Assembly (NCBI GenBank): GCA_015075325.1
Contig: JABTUP010000013.1
Location: forward strand, 25,941 to 89,940
Source of the DNA: Flavobacteriales bacterium
GTDB lineage: Bacteria; Bacteroidota; Bacteroidia; Flavobacteriales_E; Vicingaceae
Length of the DNA stretch: 64,000 bases
Direction of reading: 5' to 3'
In this document: piece by piece, positions 54,633 through 63,460 of the stretch
Layout of the letters: every line of letters begins with the position of its first letter
Numbering within the stretch: the stretch's first letter is position 1
The notes under the pieces: generated by a model
What the model was told of the DNA's origin: nothing
Databases searched by the model: none
The model's input: the letters and a program-made list of their open reading frames with translations, nothing else
Made by a program: the position numbers and the translations under genes

Positions 54633-55316
54633 AACTTTAAAATTTAAATGGTTTAACAATGTTTCGATTTGTTTTGATGAGGCAAAGTAATGACACAAAA
54701 AATACCCGATTCGGTTATTAAATATTTACTAACGGTTAAAATCGTTTGTAGTCGTTTGTAAACGGATAAATTTGTTGTTTGTAACTGTAAATCAATTAGT
54801 TAAGATTTTTTTTACATTTCTGTTCGATGTCGGAAGCAATGTAAAAGCGAGAAGGTTTAATTACAAAACCGATAAAACCTAAAATAATTTCTATTTTTGA
54901 AGTACGTAGTACGGATGTTAAAAAATCACACACACAAAAATATATTAAAAATAAATTGTAGTGGCTATACCCCACAAAACTAATGATAGAGGAGATTCGA
55001 CTAAATAACAAGTCCGTTTGATAAATTGGATTTTGATTAAAAAAGCAATACATTTACATAGTTGATTTTAATTTTTATGGTATTGAAAAACAATACGAAA
55101 ATTTATAACAAAAAAAAATACACGCAACTGGTGAAAAAACCTATTAAAACAATAATTAGCTGTAAAACAAGTGGTTACGAAATTTTTCAACCTTCGTGTA
55201 AGGTAAAAATACACGCAATTGCGTAAACCGAGATGTTATGCACAAGCTTAAAAAACTTCATTGCATTTAAATAGCTTGATTATCAGATTTAAACAAGTAG
55301 TATTAATGAATAAAAT
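54633..55316. other. Gene-free stretch before the second accessory region
   Basis: I see no supportable gene in these 684 bases. The part near 54820-54905 resembles, in weak form, the REP/RAYT upstream sequence at 39640-39706 (shared AAAATAATT and TTTTGAAGTA/TTTGAAGTA phrases). AAAATACACGCAA occurs twice, near 55117 and 55206. GTTATGCAC near 55234 resembles the right-hand ends of the palindromes further on. Confidence 0.4.
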
Positions 55317-55317
55317 T

Positions 55318-55325
55318 TAAAGGAG
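55318..55325 (+). promoter_or_regulatory. Strong Shine-Dalgarno sequence of the nitroreductase gene
   Basis: TAAAGGAG ending 7 bases before the ATG at 55333 is a near-perfect ribosome-binding site. Such sites are unusual in Bacteroidota, whose genes mostly lack them, and support this start. Confidence 0.65.
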
Positions 55326-55332
55326 ACAAAAA

Positions 55333-56151
55333 ATGCCACAAATTCTTATAGACAGAAAAACATGTTCTAAATGCAATACTTGCGCAACTGTATGTGTAAT
55401 GGGAATCATTGATAAATCGACAGCCTTAAATCATCCAACAATACCTGAAGAAAAATTGGATTATTGTTTAAAATGTGGTCATTGTGAGTCTTTTTGTGCA
55501 CAGAAAGCTCTTACCTTAGATTTCCTTCTTGACGAAAAAATTAATACGTCTTTTTTGGATAGTCAGATTGAACCACAGAATATAGCACTATATATAAAAA
55601 GTCGACGTTCTGTGAGACATTATTCTTCAAAGACAGTTAATAAAGAGTTAATTGCTAAAGTTATTGATATAGCCCGTTTTGCTGCATCCGGAGGGAATGG
55701 ACAACCAGTAAAATGGATTGTTATTCACGAACCATCAGAGGTAAAGCGTGTTGCAAGTTTAACCGTTGATTGGATGCGAACTATTCAAAACACATCACAT
55801 CCTCTAGCAGATTATGTACCTGCAATAATTTCAACTTGGGATAGTGGTTTGGATTTGATTTGCCATAATGCTCCCCATTTACTTTTTGCACATGTTCCTA
55901 TTGAGCCAATTGATGACCCTACCGAAGCAATTATTGCTTTGACTCATTTTGATATTGCTGCGCCCGCTTTTGGTATCGGTACATGTTGGGCTGGATTCGT
56001 AAAGTTGGCTATAGACAATTATAAACCATTAAAGGATTTGTTATCAATACCAGAAGAACGTAAAGCGGCTTGTCCAATGCTATTTGGATATTCAAGTTAT
56101 AAAATAACTTCTATTCCGAGACGCAATCCTGTGGATATTACATGGAAGTAA
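55333..56151 (+). CDS. Ferredoxin-nitroreductase fusion protein
   Basis: 272 residues. Two [4Fe-4S] cluster motifs open the protein: CSKCNTCATVC near 11-21 and CLKCGHCESFC near 46-56. An FMN-binding nitroreductase domain follows from about 85, with SRRSVRHYSSKTVNKELI and a C-terminal GIGTCWAGFVK near 219. The enzyme would pass electrons through the clusters to FMN and reduce nitro, quinone or related compounds; the true substrate is unknown. The strong ribosome-binding site and the position in an accessory stretch suggest transfer. It shares a terminator with the convergent erm gene. Confidence 0.88.
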   Translation: MPQILIDRKTCSKCNTCATVCVMGIIDKSTALNHPTIPEEKLDYCLKCGHCESFCAQKALTLDFLLDEKINTSFLDSQIEPQNIALYIKSRRSVRHYSSKTVNKELIAKVIDIARFAASGGNGQPVKWIVIHEPSEVKRVASLTVDWMRTIQNTSHPLADYVPAIISTWDSGLDLICHNAPHLLFAHVPIEPIDDPTEAIIALTHFDIAAPAFGIGTCWAGFVKLAIDNYKPLKDLLSIPEERKAACPMLFGYSSYKITSIPRRNPVDITWK

Positions 56152-56199
56152 AATAGAAGATACTTAATGACTAAAATGGTGTATTAAACAGTTAATCTT

Positions 56200-56238
56200 G
56201 ATTCAGTAAAACAAAAAATAATTTTGTTTTACTGAATC
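56200..56238. terminator. Bidirectional terminator between nitroreductase and erm genes
   Basis: GATTCAGTAAAACAAAA (56200-56216) pairs perfectly over 17 bases with 56222-56238, around a 5-base loop. It is placed to end both convergent transcripts. Confidence 0.85.
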
Positions 56239-56258
56239 AGACTCTAATCAACTAACAA

Positions 56259-57059
56259 TTAAGAGGGATGGTTTTTTTCAGGAACTCTCTCCAACATTTC
56301 CAAAAAACAACATTCCCATTGTTTTGCAGTCAAACTAACAATTTGACAATTAAGATTTATTCCATATTTATCAGCAATAACTCTGACTTGACTTTTTCTG
56401 AATATTGTCTTTAATACTGTTCTGGCTGGCAAATCGGGTTTTTGCAATAAGCAAATGAGAAAATTCAGATATTTTCTTTTCAATTCATAACTTATTGACA
56501 ATTTTTTTCTTTCAATCTTTAAAAGTGCTGACTTGACTTTTGGTGGTGGCAAAAAACTCTCATGAGATATTTCATACATAAGTTTTAAATCAAAAAAAGT
56601 ATGATAAAACACAATATATGGATTGAAAACTTTTTTTGAAAATAATTTTTGGACAGGTTCAAGTTGCATTATCAATGAACCACCCATAAAATGCTCAACA
56701 CTATCAAACATCAAGGACTTTAAAATTTCAGAAGTTATTCTGAAAGGTATATTAGACACAACTTTAAAATTTCTTTTTGGTATGGTGTAAAATCTAAAAT
56801 CACAATCAATAATTTTTACATTTGTGTTGTTTGAAAACTTGTTTTTTAGAATGGACAATAGCGATTTATCATTCTCTATTGCAATTAGATTTGTGCATTG
56901 ACGAACTAAATGAACAGTCAAAAATCCTTTTCCGGCACCAATATCTATAACAGTGTCATTTTCATTTATTTTCGCAATTTTAATTGCATCATCTATTAGC
57001 ACTTTATCTATAGTAAAATGCTGTCCCGTGTATCTTATGGGCAATTTATTTTTTATCAT
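56259..57059 (-). CDS. 23S rRNA adenine-N6 methyltransferase, Erm(F)-like
   Basis: 266 residues. Erm enzymes dimethylate A2058 of 23S rRNA and give resistance to macrolides, lincosamides and streptogramin B. The SAM site is DIGAGKGFLT near 40-49, and the catalytic motif is NIPF near 103-106. From memory the sequence follows Erm(F) closely in TGQHFTIDKVLI, FYHTFFDLKL, ESFLPPP, FRKSQVR and CFLEMLE-VPEK-HPS, with clear differences elsewhere. KsgA is excluded by the Erm-type N-terminus and C-terminus. A short leader ORF precedes it. It lies in an accessory region next to a palindrome, consistent with transfer. Confidence 0.92.
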   Translation of the reverse strand: MIKNKLPIRYTGQHFTIDKVLIDDAIKIAKINENDTVIDIGAGKGFLTVHLVRQCTNLIAIENDKSLLSILKNKFSNNTNVKIIDCDFRFYTIPKRNFKVVSNIPFRITSEILKSLMFDSVEHFMGGSLIMQLEPVQKLFSKKVFNPYIVFYHTFFDLKLMYEISHESFLPPPKVKSALLKIERKKLSISYELKRKYLNFLICLLQKPDLPARTVLKTIFRKSQVRVIADKYGINLNCQIVSLTAKQWECCFLEMLERVPEKNHPS

Positions 57060-57062
57060 TAC

Positions 57063-57095
57063 TTATTTCTTGAATGCAAATGAAACCGAATCCAT
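57063..57095 (-). CDS. Possible leader peptide of the erm gene
   Basis: A 10-codon ORF encoding MDSVSFAFKK, whose stop lies 3 bases before the erm ATG and whose start falls about 18 bases after the expected transcription start. Inducible erm genes are controlled by drug-dependent stalling on such leaders. This peptide is not one I know, and the short ORF could be chance. Confidence 0.35.
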   Translation of the reverse strand: MDSVSFAFKK

Positions 57096-57118
57096 AATTT
57101 TAAAATATTAAATTTCTG

Positions 57119-57126
57119 CAAAGATA
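57119..57126 (-). promoter_or_regulatory. -7 promoter element of the erm gene
   Basis: Minus-strand TATCTTTG is a perfect TAnnTTTG element. It lies 60 bases before the erm ATG, leaving room for the short leader ORF. Confidence 0.6.
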
Positions 57127-57170
57127 ATAAAATATAATTATATTTCGATTTTGTTGAAAGAAAAAAGCCA

Positions 57171-57307
57171 GTGCATAACATCGTATATAAAACATTTGGC
57201 AGTCAGTGGGTTATCAGGCATTTCAGCCCGTATCAAAAGTACTTGTAACTTGACAAGAATGTGCTTCGGAATGCCAAACGTTTCATATACGTAACCGTTA
57301 TGGTGCA
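57171..57307. repeat. Long imperfect palindrome P2
   Basis: GTGCATAAC, TATATAAAAC and TTTGGCA on the left pair in order with TGCCAAA, GTTTCATATA and GTTATGGTGCA on the right, leaving a central loop of about 70 bases. It separates the erm block from the gene block starting at 57341. Size and shape are those of an attC-like site. Confidence 0.7.
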
Positions 57308-57340
57308 TTGTAAAAGACTGACCGTTTCAAATGACAATTT

Positions 57341-57913
57341 ATGAAAAATTCAGAACCATCAGGTAAAATAAAAAAGTTTATACTAATAGCTTTTCTTGTT
57401 ATTGTTAGCCGACTTTATGACGTTTTTACAACGTATTTATATATTCCTGACCTTGAAGGCGAAACAAATATATTGGTCAAGTTTTTTGGGGCTGGTTGGA
57501 CTACTGTAATTATCTTTCAATCATTGCTTGTTGGTCTGACTGTTTTTTTGTTATTTTTCTACTATTTTAAATTCAAACCTGACTATCCAACAGAAAAAGG
57601 ATTATCTTTAAAGCAATTTGCATCGTATCTGTATTTTAATAATACCTATTCATTTAACAAATTGTTTTACAAAACTCCAAATAACAAAGGGACTTTTTTC
57701 GCTTCAATTGGTTACGTTGTTTCTATGACACTTCTTGCTGTTGGTTTTATGGTTGGTACATCAACAACACTTTTAATATTAAGCGACACATACAAGCAAC
57801 TATATAAAAATGGTATTTTTTATTTATTGTTTGCTTTTATGGGTATAATTGCAATTTGGTTTTATTATCGTTTTTTCCAAATTGAATACAGAAAATATAA
57901 CTCAAATAATTAA
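57341..57913 (+). CDS. Polytopic membrane protein of unknown function
   Basis: 190 residues with four hydrophobic segments (about 12-32, 48-72, 122-147 and 158-178) and polar loops. No family is recognised. It starts 34 bases after palindrome P2 and ends 10 bases before the S41 peptidase gene, so it is probably the first gene of the block's transcript. Confidence 0.6.
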   Translation: MKNSEPSGKIKKFILIAFLVIVSRLYDVFTTYLYIPDLEGETNILVKFFGAGWTTVIIFQSLLVGLTVFLLFFYYFKFKPDYPTEKGLSLKQFASYLYFNNTYSFNKLFYKTPNNKGTFFASIGYVVSMTLLAVGFMVGTSTTLLILSDTYKQLYKNGIFYLLFAFMGIIAIWFYYRFFQIEYRKYNSNN

Positions 57914-57923
57914 TAACAAAATC

Positions 57924-59345
57924 ATGAATTTAAAAAATGGATTATTACTCTTTTTGACTCTCATCTTTTCAAGGTTGACATTTGCTCAAAATTGCGATTG
58001 CGATAAAGAATTTCTTTTTATTAAGGATTTTATAGAAAAAAATTATGCAGGTTTTAATGATAAGGTAACTGATGTAAACAAGCAAAATTATATCGCTTTC
58101 AGCGAAGATATATTGAAACAAACTCAAACCGTTTCAAATGCAAATTATTGTTATTGGGCAATTCAAAATTGGCTGAATTATTTTAATGATGGGCATACCA
58201 GACTTATACCTAAACCACTTAAAAGTATAAATGACTCTATCGAAGATATTTTATTAACACCAGAACTTTTAAACGCATTAGAAAATAAGTCTGTAAATGA
58301 TGTTGAAGGTATTTATTTATCTCAATATAAGGGTTACAAAATAGCAATTATTAAAAACGAAACTAATTTTCGTGATTATGTAGGAATTATCATTAGTGCA
58401 AAATCAAAATCATGGAAAGCGGGACAAGTAAAAGTTGAATTAAAGCATATTGAAAAAGATAAATATAACGCTCTTTATTACTTGGGTAATCGTCAACCAA
58501 GTATCATGGAATATACCATAAAAGACGGAAAATTCAACCCAAAAGATTTTATCAAATCAAGTATTTTTGAGAACCTTACCCAAAACGATAACGAACCATT
58601 TAGTAAGCTTGAAAACAAAAATAAAGCTGTTTATTATAAAGATATTGACGACAGTACCGCTTATATTCGAATTAAATCATTTGATAACCATTTTGCAAAA
58701 AAAATAATTTCCGAAATAAAATCAAACGAAAATAAAATAAAGTCTAAACCGTATTTGATAATTGATGTCAGGTATAACGGTGGAGGGAGTGATTTCTCTT
58801 ATCGTCCGCTTTTACCTTTTATTTATACAAACCCTATAAAAACAGTTGGTACTGATGTGTTATCAACTCCAGACAATATAAAATCTTGGCAAAAAGTTAT
58901 AGATGAAAATCCGAAACTTCCCGAGGATGTAAAGAAAAGCATTGCCGATGTAATTACTCAAATGAGCCAAAATCCAACTAAATTTATTAACATAGGAAAC
59001 GATGAAATAGATACCACCATACAAGCAGCTTATGTTTTCCCTCGAAAGGTTGCTATATTAATTGACGAAGACTGTGCAAGTTCAACAGAACAATTTCTTT
59101 TGGCAGCCAAACAAAGTAAAAAGGTAATTATATTTGGACAACCTACGGCAGGGGTTTTAGATTATTCAAATATGCGTACAGTTGATTTGAATTGTATGCC
59201 CTATTTATTGGGCTATTCAACTTCTCGTTCAAGGCGTATTCCTGAAAATGCAATAGATAATACCGGTATTCTTCCTGATGTAACATTAAATTTTGATACA
59301 ATTTGGTTGGAAGAAGTTCTAAATAATTTAAAAAAAACGCAATAG
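57924..59345 (+). CDS. S41 family secreted peptidase
   Basis: 473 residues from the ATG at 57924, which gives a clean signal peptide (MNLKNGLLLFLTLIFSRLTFAQ); the longer frame to 57849 overlaps the previous gene. The C-terminal tail-specific protease core shows LIIDVRYNGGGSDFSYRPL near 272-290, the nucleophile region IDEDCASSTEQFLLAA near 378-393, and FGQPTAGVLDYSN near 400-412. An N-terminal helical cap is present; no clear PDZ domain. Periplasmic or surface proteolysis is expected. A second S41 gene lies 1.7 kb on. Confidence 0.85.
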   Translation: MNLKNGLLLFLTLIFSRLTFAQNCDCDKEFLFIKDFIEKNYAGFNDKVTDVNKQNYIAFSEDILKQTQTVSNANYCYWAIQNWLNYFNDGHTRLIPKPLKSINDSIEDILLTPELLNALENKSVNDVEGIYLSQYKGYKIAIIKNETNFRDYVGIIISAKSKSWKAGQVKVELKHIEKDKYNALYYLGNRQPSIMEYTIKDGKFNPKDFIKSSIFENLTQNDNEPFSKLENKNKAVYYKDIDDSTAYIRIKSFDNHFAKKIISEIKSNENKIKSKPYLIIDVRYNGGGSDFSYRPLLPFIYTNPIKTVGTDVLSTPDNIKSWQKVIDENPKLPEDVKKSIADVITQMSQNPTKFINIGNDEIDTTIQAAYVFPRKVAILIDEDCASSTEQFLLAAKQSKKVIIFGQPTAGVLDYSNMRTVDLNCMPYLLGYSTSRSRRIPENAIDNTGILPDVTLNFDTIWLEEVLNNLKKTQ

Positions 59346-59355
59346 AAAAACAACT

Positions 59356-60264
59356 ATGAAACTTAAAATTATATCCCTAAATTTAATACTAGTTTTTTTG
59401 ACTGCTTGCAGCTTTAATAAAATGTATCTGCAACCGACAAATCTTCCAGAAATACCACCCGACAAGGATAAAGTAAGCATTACCACAACGACAAAAAATG
59501 ACACAACACTTGTAGAATTTAACACTAAAACTTTGCAACCGACTTTTTTGAAAAAGAACAAAGACACCATCAATTTAGACTATACAATAGAAAGCGTTAT
59601 TTTTAAGAGTTCGAGCGGCAACAATCTTAATGGTTGGCTACTCAAACCTAAAACCGTAAAACCAACTATTACTTTACTACATTTTCACGGTAATGCAGGT
59701 TTTTTATTAAGCCAATATCAAGCAATGACACCTTTGTTAAATTACGGCTTCCAAGTTTTTGTATTTGACTACAGTGGTTTTGGATTTTCAGAAGGTAAAG
59801 CGACAAGAAACAATGTATTGCTTGACGGAAATTCAGCGTTGACTTATATTAAAAGCAGAGATGATGTAAAAAATACAAAATTAGTAATCTATGGACAATC
59901 ATTAGGTGGACACTTATCCGCAGTTGTAGCACAGCAAAGGCAAACAGACATAGACGGTTTGGTTATTGAAGGTGCTTTTTCCTCTCATAAAGACATTGCA
60001 TCTGAAACAGCAGGTGTTTTCGGTCGAATGTTTGTAAGCGAAAAATATAGTGCTTACAAATCCATTCAAGAATACAAAAAAACTGTTTTAGTAATTCATA
60101 GCACTGAAGACGAAGTTATCCCCTTTAAAATGGGACAGAAAATATTTGAGAATGCAAATACACCGAAAGAATTTTATGAAATTAAAAAATGTCATATATG
60201 CGGACCTGACTTTTACGCAGACAGCATTTCCCAAAAAATTATTAATATGATAACCGTAAATTAA
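59356..60264 (+). CDS. Alpha/beta-hydrolase lipoprotein
   Basis: 302 residues. The lipoprotein signal ends in LTAC (Cys18). The alpha/beta-hydrolase fold spans about 80-302, with the oxyanion motif HFHGNAG near 110-116, the nucleophile elbow GQSLGGH near 178-184, Asp in STEDEVIP near 252-259 and a candidate His in KKCHICG near 277-283. Like YfhR/Bem46 hydrolases, it may cleave an ester or peptide. The substrate is unknown. Co-directional with the S41 and CPBP genes. Confidence 0.83.
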   Translation: MKLKIISLNLILVFLTACSFNKMYLQPTNLPEIPPDKDKVSITTTTKNDTTLVEFNTKTLQPTFLKKNKDTINLDYTIESVIFKSSSGNNLNGWLLKPKTVKPTITLLHFHGNAGFLLSQYQAMTPLLNYGFQVFVFDYSGFGFSEGKATRNNVLLDGNSALTYIKSRDDVKNTKLVIYGQSLGGHLSAVVAQQRQTDIDGLVIEGAFSSHKDIASETAGVFGRMFVSEKYSAYKSIQEYKKTVLVIHSTEDEVIPFKMGQKIFENANTPKEFYEIKKCHICGPDFYADSISQKIINMITVN

Positions 60265-60271
60265 GATAAAT

Positions 60272-61024
60272 TTGAACAAGCAACTTAAAAGTTATTTAAT
60301 AATACTCGGGCATTTAATTATCGGTCTGTCAATTATTGTTTCTATTCAGCAACTAAAACTACCGACATGGTTAAGTGCTTCTGTTTTAATTTTACTGGCT
60401 TTTGTTTTTCTTAACCTGACACATTTTTACTTTTTCAAATTAAGAACTGAAATCAGAGAGTTTTGGTCAATAAGAAAAATTGCTTATTTGCCAATTGGAA
60501 TTATTGGAGGTGGACTAATTGCCATAAGTCCGACATTTTTAGCATTAATTTCAGGACAATTATCCATATCCGACATTTCTTTCAATTCGGATTTATCCAT
60601 TACTTCAATAGGTCTAACATTCGTTATAATTGCTTGGGAAGAATTATGGTTTAGAGGTATTTTCTTAAACTATTGCAATAGATATTTATCGGCAATTAAT
60701 CTTTCGCTGACAATAGGATTATTGTTTATGTTGGTTCATCTTTTAAACCCAAAAATTGATTTGCTTAAAACCGGACCGACATTATTTTTTGCAGGGGCTT
60801 TGCTTACCATTTTATATTTCTATTTTAAAACTATTTGGTTGCCTGTCGGACTTCATTTTGGAAACAATTTCACAGGGACAATTTTGAAAACAAGTAATGA
60901 AACGGACATTATGTTTGGCACCGAAGGTTACATAGGAACAATTGTTTTGGCAGGACTATTTCTCATATTCGTTAAAATGACTATTGACAAAAATAAAAAT
61001 GGAAACCAAAAATATTTATCGTAA
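60272..61024 (+). CDS. CPBP family intramembrane metalloprotease
   Basis: 250 residues with about seven membrane segments. The CAAX-protease/bacteriocin-processing motifs are present: EELWFRG near 127-133 (EExxxR), a histidine in MLVHLLNP near 149-156 and HFGNNF near 195-200. Known members process prenyl-type or bacteriocin-type substrates within the membrane or confer self-immunity. The start is TTG at 60272. The stop is directly followed by the next ATG. Confidence 0.82.
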   Translation: MNKQLKSYLIILGHLIIGLSIIVSIQQLKLPTWLSASVLILLAFVFLNLTHFYFFKLRTEIREFWSIRKIAYLPIGIIGGGLIAISPTFLALISGQLSISDISFNSDLSITSIGLTFVIIAWEELWFRGIFLNYCNRYLSAINLSLTIGLLFMLVHLLNPKIDLLKTGPTLFFAGALLTILYFYFKTIWLPVGLHFGNNFTGTILKTSNETDIMFGTEGYIGTIVLAGLFLIFVKMTIDKNKNGNQKYLS

Positions 61025-62464
61025 ATGTGCATAAAAAAGATACTTTTATTTTTAATATTATCATCTAACCTATTTGCTTTTGGTCAAAAATCAGTTTATC
61101 AGGAGGAGAGGAAATATAGCTCTAATCAACTCCAAAATGATTTCAGTATTTTAGTTTCAACTGTTAAAGATTATCACCCAGCCGTTTACAATTATATCAC
61201 AGCGGATAGCTTAGAAAATTACATTACAAAAACAACTGTAAAATTAAAAGACAGCTTAACAGATAATGAATTTCATATAATTGTTAGAGAATTTTTGATG
61301 CAACTGCGTTGTGGTCATACTGTAGCTAAACCGTCCCAAGAATGGTATTCTTATTACAAATCAAACTCAAAATTATTACCCTTTGAAGTACTCATTATTG
61401 ACGATAGGATTTTTATTAAAGAGTCATTTACCAAAAACGCCAATATCTATAAAGGAATCGAAATAACTTCAATAGATGAGATACCTGTAAATATTATTTT
61501 AGACAAAATGAAATCTATACAACCAAGGGATGGGTTTTCTGAATCTTTCGTAAATTATAAGATTCAAAGAAGTTTTCGTACTTATTATCTCTTTTTATTT
61601 GGTCAAAAATCCTCTTATACGATTGCTTACAAAAATGAAGATGAAAAAATTAAATCGGTTACGGTCGAAGCTGAATCCAAAAAACAGCCACCATCAGATA
61701 TCCAAATAGATGATACTTTGTTTACTATTTTAGAAAAAACAACTTGGTCAAATTTATATGTTGCCAACAATAAATCCGATTTAGCTTTTCTAGATATAAA
61801 TACCTTTGGAAGAAAAAATTATAAAAAATATTATAAAAAAGTATTTAAAGAAATAAGAGCCAGAAATATTAACTATTTGGTTCTCGATATTCGAGATAAT
61901 GGTGGTGGTTATTTCTTAAATGGGAACTATTTACTCCGTTATCTTAGCAATAAGGATTTTACTTTTACATTTAATAGACCAAAACATAAACCTATTAAGC
62001 AAAAATATGCTGAAATGGATTTTTTTAGTACTCTCACAAAATTTGCATTTAGCTTACTTCCTGATAGAGAAAAAAATAAAACAATAAGAAATTATGAATT
62101 GAGGTATAAACCGAAAAAGAAAAATCGTTATAATGAAGTTTTGTATGTCTTTACAAATGGTGGTTCATTCTCGATGAGTAGTTTTGTTGCAGCATACTTA
62201 AAGCATCAAACTGATGCCATATTAATTGGGCAAGAAACAGGAGGTGGTGAAGATGGCTCAAATGCTATATTATCGCATATACTAACATTACCAGCAACAA
62301 AAATCAGAGTGCATATCCCTTTCTATCATCTTGACCATAAAATGAATAATACTTTGCTTGGTAACGGTGTGATGCCAAATATTCAGGTAAAATACAATAT
62401 AGAAGATATTCTCCAGAAAAAAGACAAAGAAATGGAGGAACTTTTGTTACTAATTAATAAATAA
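61025..62464 (+). CDS. S41 family secreted peptidase
   Basis: 479 residues with signal peptide (MCIKKILLFLILSSNLFAFGQ). The core shows LDIRDNGGGYFLNGNYLLRY near 284-303, the nucleophile region FTNGGSFSMSSFVAAYLK near 375-392 and GQETGGGEDGSNA near 401-413. It is a diverged relative of the S41 gene at 57924. It begins at the base after the CPBP stop, so coupling is likely. Confidence 0.83.
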   Translation: MCIKKILLFLILSSNLFAFGQKSVYQEERKYSSNQLQNDFSILVSTVKDYHPAVYNYITADSLENYITKTTVKLKDSLTDNEFHIIVREFLMQLRCGHTVAKPSQEWYSYYKSNSKLLPFEVLIIDDRIFIKESFTKNANIYKGIEITSIDEIPVNIILDKMKSIQPRDGFSESFVNYKIQRSFRTYYLFLFGQKSSYTIAYKNEDEKIKSVTVEAESKKQPPSDIQIDDTLFTILEKTTWSNLYVANNKSDLAFLDINTFGRKNYKKYYKKVFKEIRARNINYLVLDIRDNGGGYFLNGNYLLRYLSNKDFTFTFNRPKHKPIKQKYAEMDFFSTLTKFAFSLLPDREKNKTIRNYELRYKPKKKNRYNEVLYVFTNGGSFSMSSFVAAYLKHQTDAILIGQETGGGEDGSNAILSHILTLPATKIRVHIPFYHLDHKMNNTLLGNGVMPNIQVKYNIEDILQKKDKEMEELLLLINK

Positions 62465-62529
62465 ACTAAAAGCACTATTTCAAGAAAATTATTTATCTGT
62501 AAATTTGAGTAAACTTTAAATTTTTAACT

Positions 62530-62736
62530 ATGAAAACAATTTTGACAATTTGTTTATTCTTGACCGTTTTCGGTGCAATGAACGCTGTTTTAAATGGAAC
62601 AGTTGGCAAAGACATTATTCAAATGGCAATGGGAGAAGAACGAACAATCGGAACAGACTTTTTGAGAATTTTAATTGGTCTATCTGCTATTACGACACTT
62701 GTTTGGGGACTGAAAAAACTTTACTCAAACAAGTAA
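62530..62736 (+). CDS. Small membrane protein
   Basis: 68 residues with an N-terminal hydrophobic segment (about 3-24) and a second one (about 45-62). No family recognised. Spacing, an ATG after an AT-rich leader, and normal codon use make a real gene likely. It is the last gene before palindrome P3. Confidence 0.5.
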   Translation: MKTILTICLFLTVFGAMNAVLNGTVGKDIIQMAMGEERTIGTDFLRILIGLSAITTLVWGLKKLYSNK

Positions 62737-62754
62737 GACGACAATAAACAACGA

Positions 62755-62890
62755 CACCATAACACGGGTTTGGCGCAAGTGGCGGTTCAGTGCTTCTATG
62801 ACAGTTTTGTGGGTAAACAAACTGTAGTGCATTTAATAAACATTTGTGGTAAAAATCGCCACCTTCGCCAAGCCCGAAACCGTTAGCGGT
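62755..62890. repeat. Long imperfect palindrome P3
   Basis: GGGTTTGGCG-AAGTGGCG on the left pairs with CGCCAC-CTT-CGCCAAGCCC on the right, enclosed by ATAAC and GTTAG arms. The right end CGTTAGCGGTC recurs in palindrome P4. It separates the S41/CPBP block from the GNAT gene. Confidence 0.7.
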
Positions 62891-62918
62891 CATTCTAAAA
62901 AAGCTCTTTTGACAGACA

Positions 62919-63458
62919 ATGAATAATTTTAAAACTAAAGACAATAGGAATTTTCATATAAGAGAAGCACAGGAATTTGATGCAGAAAAATTAATTGATT
63001 TTACTAAAATTATATTTATTTCTTCTGACCAAATCCTTACAACTATTGAAGAATTCAACAATTCATTAAAACAACAAAAAGACTGGATAAAAACATATTC
63101 AGATAATCCTACATCTACCATTCTTCTTGCTGAACTTGATGGACAAATTGTAGGACTTCTTGACTTTACTACAAAAAAGCGAAAAAAGATTAGCCATACG
63201 GGAGAATTTGGCATGAGTGTTCATCCTGATTTTCAAGGAAAAGGGATAGGTAATAAACTAATTGAAACATTTCTTAATTGGGTAACAGAAAAATCTGGAA
63301 TAGAAAAAATAACTTTATCTGTCTTTGCATCAAATGAAAAGGCAATAAACTTATATAAGAAATTTGGATTTATAGAAGAAGGAAGGCACATCAAAGCTAT
63401 TAAACAGAATGATATTGAGTATATTGACCTAATTACAATGTATAAATTAATAAAATAA
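62919..63458 (+). CDS. GNAT family N-acetyltransferase
   Basis: 179 residues. The acetyl-CoA site is MSVHPDFQGKGIGNKLIETFLNW near 98-120, with the Q/RxxGxG/A motif, and the fold closes with ASNEKAINLYKKFGFIEEGR near 136-155. Closest in pattern to RimI/RimL-type or antibiotic-modifying acetyltransferases; the substrate cannot be read. The gene is neatly enclosed by palindromes P3 and P4 with no other gene, which is the layout of a single-gene cassette. Confidence 0.88.
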   Translation: MNNFKTKDNRNFHIREAQEFDAEKLIDFTKIIFISSDQILTTIEEFNNSLKQQKDWIKTYSDNPTSTILLAELDGQIVGLLDFTTKKRKKISHTGEFGMSVHPDFQGKGIGNKLIETFLNWVTEKSGIEKITLSVFASNEKAINLYKKFGFIEEGRHIKAIKQNDIEYIDLITMYKLIK

Positions 63459-63460
63459 CA

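Noticed and set aside
54796..55053. 85-codon minus-strand frame
   Set aside because: Phe/Ile/Tyr-rich chance frame over a degenerate REP/RAYT-like stretch; no start signal and no family features.
56259..57059. Housekeeping KsgA/RsmA methyltransferase
   Set aside because: N-terminal TGQHFTIDKVLI, FYHTFFDLKL and the C-terminal EMLE-VPEK-HPS pattern are of the Erm(F) branch, not KsgA.
62550..62747. 65-codon frame overlapping the small membrane protein
   Set aside because: Arg/Asn/Cys-rich shadow of the 62530-62736 gene in another frame.
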